DNA of 40,565 bases. Origin: an uncultured Bacteroidales bacterium (GTDB lineage Bacteria; Bacteroidota; Bacteroidia; Bacteroidales; WCHB1-69). This document shows, in pieces, positions 38,268 through 40,565 of the stretch; the first letter of the stretch is position 1, and the number at the start of each line of letters is the position of its first letter. The translations under genes were made by a program, and so were the position numbers. The notes beneath the pieces were generated by a model. That model had not been told where the DNA came from and searched no databases. It saw only the letters and a program-made list of their open reading frames with translations. The stretch covers positions 1-40,565 of the forward strand of contig ONAB01000026.1 of the NCBI GenBank assembly GCA_900315705.1, read 5' to 3'.

Positions 38268-38747
38268 TTATATTATGCCCTCTTCAACGAATGAAAAATA
38301 ATTGTCGGCGGTTATTATTACGCTGTCGGTCAGTCGGATGTCGAAAAGTTCGGCGGCTTTCCGTATCTTCTCCGTCATTAGTTTGTCGTTTCGGCTGGGG
38401 CTTGTGCTGCCGCTCGGGTGGTTGTGGCAAACTATCAGCGCGGCGGCGTTGGTCATTATTGCGCCCTGCATTATGAATTTAACATCTACGGGGGCGGCGG
38501 TGGTCGTTCCCTCGCCTATCTTGTGGAGGGCTAAAAGTTTGTTGGCCTGGTTCAGATAGAGGGCGAAAAACATTTCTTTGTACTCCATATTCCGCGACAT
38601 TTCGCCGTTCTCGGTCATTATGTTGTAAACATCGGGCGCGTTTTGGATTTCCGGACGCTGCGCCGGCCTTACGGCGGTTTTGTAGTGTATTTCTATTTCG
38701 GGGGCTTGCGCCGTTTCCGGCTGGCTGTATTTGGTTGTTTGGTTCAT
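38268..38747 (-). CDS. RadC-type JAMM domain protein
   Basis: A 159-residue protein starting at the ATG at 38,747 (MNQTTKYSQPETAQ). The JAMM metal site is present as VCHNHPSGSTSPSRND (His108, His110, Ser118, Asp121) with an upstream Glu. The helix-hairpin-helix of full RadC is missing, so it is the short form carried by many Bacteroidetes mobile elements. These are called RadC-like DNA repair proteins, but their enzymatic role is unclear. An upstream ATG at 38,888 would add a low-complexity tail and is rejected. The 258 bases upstream, to the next gene, hold no gene. Confidence 0.85.
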   Translation of the reverse strand: MNQTTKYSQPETAQAPEIEIHYKTAVRPAQRPEIQNAPDVYNIMTENGEMSRNMEYKEMFFALYLNQANKLLALHKIGEGTTTAAPVDVKFIMQGAIMTNAAALIVCHNHPSGSTSPSRNDKLMTEKIRKAAELFDIRLTDSVIITADNYFSFVEEGII

Positions 38748-39005
38748 CGTCTTGGGTTTTTGATTGTGAAAGAGGCGTTTTTTCTGTCTTTCCTGCCGTT
38801 TATCAACGGCGGGGAGGGTCTGAAGTTCCCCGCCGTGGGGCTGTGTAGTTTTATTTTCCGTTCCTTGTTGATAATCAGTTTTTTGCACGCCTTTTTTTTG
38901 AAAAAAGGCCGTTAAAGTGTAACGTGTCCCGCCTCTCGCCCTGCCTGCCGCGTTTATAAACGTTTCGCGCTTCGCTGGAAATATGACGGCGGGCGGCGGG
39001 CTGGG

Positions 39006-39281
39006 TCAGTCCGTCACGCTGCCCAAATATTCGTATTTGTAGCCGTTTTCATCGTCTTCGGCTTGTTTCAGTTCGTACACGTCATTTTGTTTATAGTAGT
39101 AGATTCCCGCCTTGACGGATTCCGCGCCGCTGGCGGTGGTTATCCCGAAATATTGTGTGTTGGTGGTGTCGGGGTAGTCTTCGGGGATGAAAAAAACATC
39201 TTCGGGGGTCACGTTCTCATTCTCCAAAAAGGAGCAGAACGCCGCTACATTCTTGAAAAAATCGTTGTTTTGTCCGTTCAT
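39006..39281 (-). CDS. Small acidic protein of unknown function
   Basis: A 91-residue acidic protein (MNGQNNDFFKNVAAFCSFLE). The central segment DVFFIPEDYPDTTNTQYFGI and the end YEYLGSVTD show a strand-rich fold without a recognised domain. It is the second gene of the right-hand leftward operon, 20 bases after the 57-residue gene. Mobile islands often carry small antirestriction or regulatory proteins here, but nothing specific can be said. Confidence 0.55.
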   Translation of the reverse strand: MNGQNNDFFKNVAAFCSFLENENVTPEDVFFIPEDYPDTTNTQYFGITTASGAESVKAGIYYYKQNDVYELKQAEDDENGYKYEYLGSVTD

Positions 39282-39301
39282 CGCTTCGGGGTTTATGGGG
39301 T

Positions 39302-39475
39302 TTATAATGAAATTAAGTTGTCAATTACTTGTGTGTAGGTGTCCGCGCTCATTCGGGATTCTACGCGCCGAATATCGGCGTACACGTCATTTTTGCGGTC
39401 ATCGGGAACAATGGCGTACAATCTCCAAAGGTTCTTTAACAGGTTCGTGAATCTCAAAACATCGTCAACTTGCAT
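39302..39475 (-). CDS. Short helical protein of unknown function
   Basis: A 57-residue frame starting at the ATG at 39,475 (MQVDDVLRFTNLLKNLWRLY) and ending at a TAA at 39,302. It lies 20 bases upstream of the 91-residue gene and is in the same direction. Its codon use is similar to its neighbours, and a helical, charged protein is predicted. It is probably the first gene of the operon. Confidence 0.5.
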   Translation of the reverse strand: MQVDDVLRFTNLLKNLWRLYAIVPDDRKNDVYADIRRVESRMSADTYTQVIDNLISL

Positions 39476-40090
39476 AATCTCTATTTTTTAGGGTTTGAAA
39501 TTGTCGGGGTTTGTTATCCCCTTTGTTTTATGTCGCTAATATACAACTTTTTACGGAAACCACCAAATTTTTTTTCAAAAAAATTCAATTTTATTTTATT
39601 GATAATCAACAAGTTAAAAATATTTTTCATTTTTAAGTGTTTTTGTATCAATTTTTTGGGCGATTTTTCGCAGATTTTAGGGGTTGCCAGCGCAAAATTG
39701 AAACATTGTAATTTATTGATACACAGTATTTTATAACAATTATTCGCATTAAAAACGCGGGCGGTATGCAACATTTTAGCGCGGCGGCGGCGGTGTCGGG
39801 CGGGGGTGTTCGGGGGTTGGCGGCTGTTCCGATGGATGGGGCGCGGGCGGGCGCGGGGATGGCGACCGCCGCAGGGCGGCGGCGCGTCCACTCTGACGGC
39901 GAAGCCGTCCACCCGTACAACTGCCGTCCACTCGTTTGACAAAAGACAGATACCATTGCGGCAGCAATGACCGCCTGTAAAAGCATTTTAGGTGAGCAAT
40001 GGTACATTTGCTCACCAACATAATAAATACGCTTGTATGGGCTTATTCCAGCCTTATTTGTACCTTGTCAAGGTGCGCAGCACAAATAAA
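39476..40090. other. Gene-free 615-base region with sharp base-composition shift
   Basis: 39,540-39,760 is very AT-rich. It contains the inverted pair TGTATCAAT (39,644-39,652) and ATTGATACA (39,715-39,723) around 62 bases. From 39,776 to about 39,930 the DNA turns extremely GC-rich with GGCGG runs. A perfect 9-base hairpin GGTGAGCAA-TGGTACAT-TTGCTCACC lies at 39,991-40,016, and a palindrome ACCTTGTCAAGGT at 40,062-40,074. Open frames here (for example 39,514-39,942) read as low-complexity and are not accepted as genes. It may contain the right border or replication/transfer sites of the element. Confidence 0.55.
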
Positions 40091-40092
40091 AA

Positions 40093-40113
40093 AGCAGTCC
40101 ACATCGGACTGCT
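40093..40113 (-). terminator. Terminator of the outer-membrane barrel gene
   Basis: AGCAGTCC (40,093-40,100) pairs perfectly with GGACTGCT (40,106-40,113). On the minus strand it is followed by six T. The next 223 bases, up to the barrel gene, hold no gene. Confidence 0.85.
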
Positions 40114-40336
40114 CAACTCATTTATCTAAATTCAATAACTCTATAAAACTGCGTTAGGGATTGAAGCACGTTATCGGAAGCGGACGGATGCGCCGACATT
40201 TTCAACGTCAAAAAAGGCGACCAGCGGAAGCCGCTTTTTGCGTCAGAAAATGGGCGCAGACGCGCTTTCGATTAAGGCGGAAAGCCCGACCCGACAGGGG
40301 AACGCCCAAAATCATAGTCACTCTTAATCGGTTTTA

Positions 40337-40565
40337 TCATAACTGAAAAGAATATACAAAATGGAATGTGGAGTTATAATGCTTCTTGAGTAGGCCGCTG
40401 GTGTACTCATAATCAGGAGTTCCTATCGGAAGAATCGAATGGCAGAAACGAAATGATATACCATGATGACGTTTGAAAACATACGTAATTCCGCCGTGGA
40501 GCGCAAACTCAAGTCTCTTGAGATCATAAAGGTCATCCCATTCATAGCGCATTCCACCTCGTCCA
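40337..40565 (-). CDS. Outer-membrane beta-barrel protein, 3' part (5' end beyond window)
   Basis: The minus-strand frame is open to the window edge and ends at 40,337 with HYNSTFHFVYSFQL, an aromatic C-terminal strand typical of outer-membrane barrels. Visible strands (EFALHGGITYVFKRHHGI, ISFRFCHSILPIG) alternate polar and hydrophobic residues. The 5' part is missing, so the family cannot be named. With its own terminator it looks like chromosomal DNA, which would put the right border of the element between about 39,480 and 40,090. Confidence 0.6.
   Translation of the reverse strand, partial: GRGGMRYEWDDLYDLKRLEFALHGGITYVFKRHHGISFRFCHSILPIGTPDYEYTSGLLKKHYNSTFHFVYSFQL

Noticed and set aside
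39514-39942. A 142-residue frame through the AT/GC shift
   Set aside because: It has a low-complexity Arg/Pro-rich and Lys-rich composition with no domain, and it follows the base-composition shift. Judged non-coding.
40141-40330. CRISPR-like phrase GTTAGGGATTGAAGC
   Set aside because: A single copy with no spaced repeats nearby, so not a CRISPR array.

Overview
The window is bacterial and almost certainly from the order Bacteroidales. Upstream of many genes there is the Bacteroidetes promoter -7 element (TAnnTTTG) and no strong Shine-Dalgarno sequence. The gene families agree: a single-chain L-serine dehydratase, a DUF4328 protein, a Bacteroidetes-type phage integrase, DUF6712-like phage genes, and a double-glycine RiPP (ribosomally made, modified peptide) cluster with an outer-membrane barrel. 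I cannot resolve genus from sequence alone.

Positions 1 to about 10,135 are ordinary chromosome. They hold a BlaI/BlaR1-type regulator pair (BlaR1 runs off the left edge), a secreted protein of unknown function, and a REP-associated transposase whose reading frame runs into its own REP hairpins. These are followed by a lipoprotein, sdaA, kdsA overlapping a TMTC-like membrane protein with TPR repeats, a DUF4328 protein, and tRNA-Pro and tRNA-Ser genes.

An integrated element starts at the 3' end of tRNA-Ser. A tyrosine integrase (10,282-11,550) is followed by a long leftward phage late operon. Read from its promoter at about 35,967 down to 11,507, the operon encodes a small protein, a portal-like protein, a DUF6712-like connector, several small tail-assembly candidates, an AlbA_2 ATP-binding protein with its own promoter, a tail-completion candidate, the tape measure, a distal-tail candidate, two fibre proteins and a large hub-like protein. 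I found no terminase, capsid, protease or lysis gene. A second leftward operon (39,475-36,197) carries a short RadC-type protein, an ArdC-like protein and several unknowns, and ends at strong terminators.

A block at 20,970-29,690, visibly poorer in GC, splits the late operon exactly where a major tail or tail-tube gene would be expected. A GC-rich coding remnant survives at its left edge. The block holds a compact leftward RiPP cluster: a double-glycine precursor whose predicted core has five cysteines, a radical SAM/SPASM maturase, a TonB-receptor-like barrel, and a C39-peptidase ABC exporter. It also contains a hairpin-rich spacer with a candidate small RNA, and a cysteine-rich lipoprotein divergent from a membrane LytTR regulator with an extra winged helix. 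Two perfect direct repeats 22 bp apart between that pair look like a LytTR operator. The RiPP cluster inside a head-less phage tail locus is the most interesting feature.

The right end (39,476-40,336) has no gene, a sharp AT-to-GC shift and several hairpins. It is followed by the 3' part of an outer-membrane beta-barrel gene that runs off the right edge. No second attachment site was found, so the right end of the element is not established.
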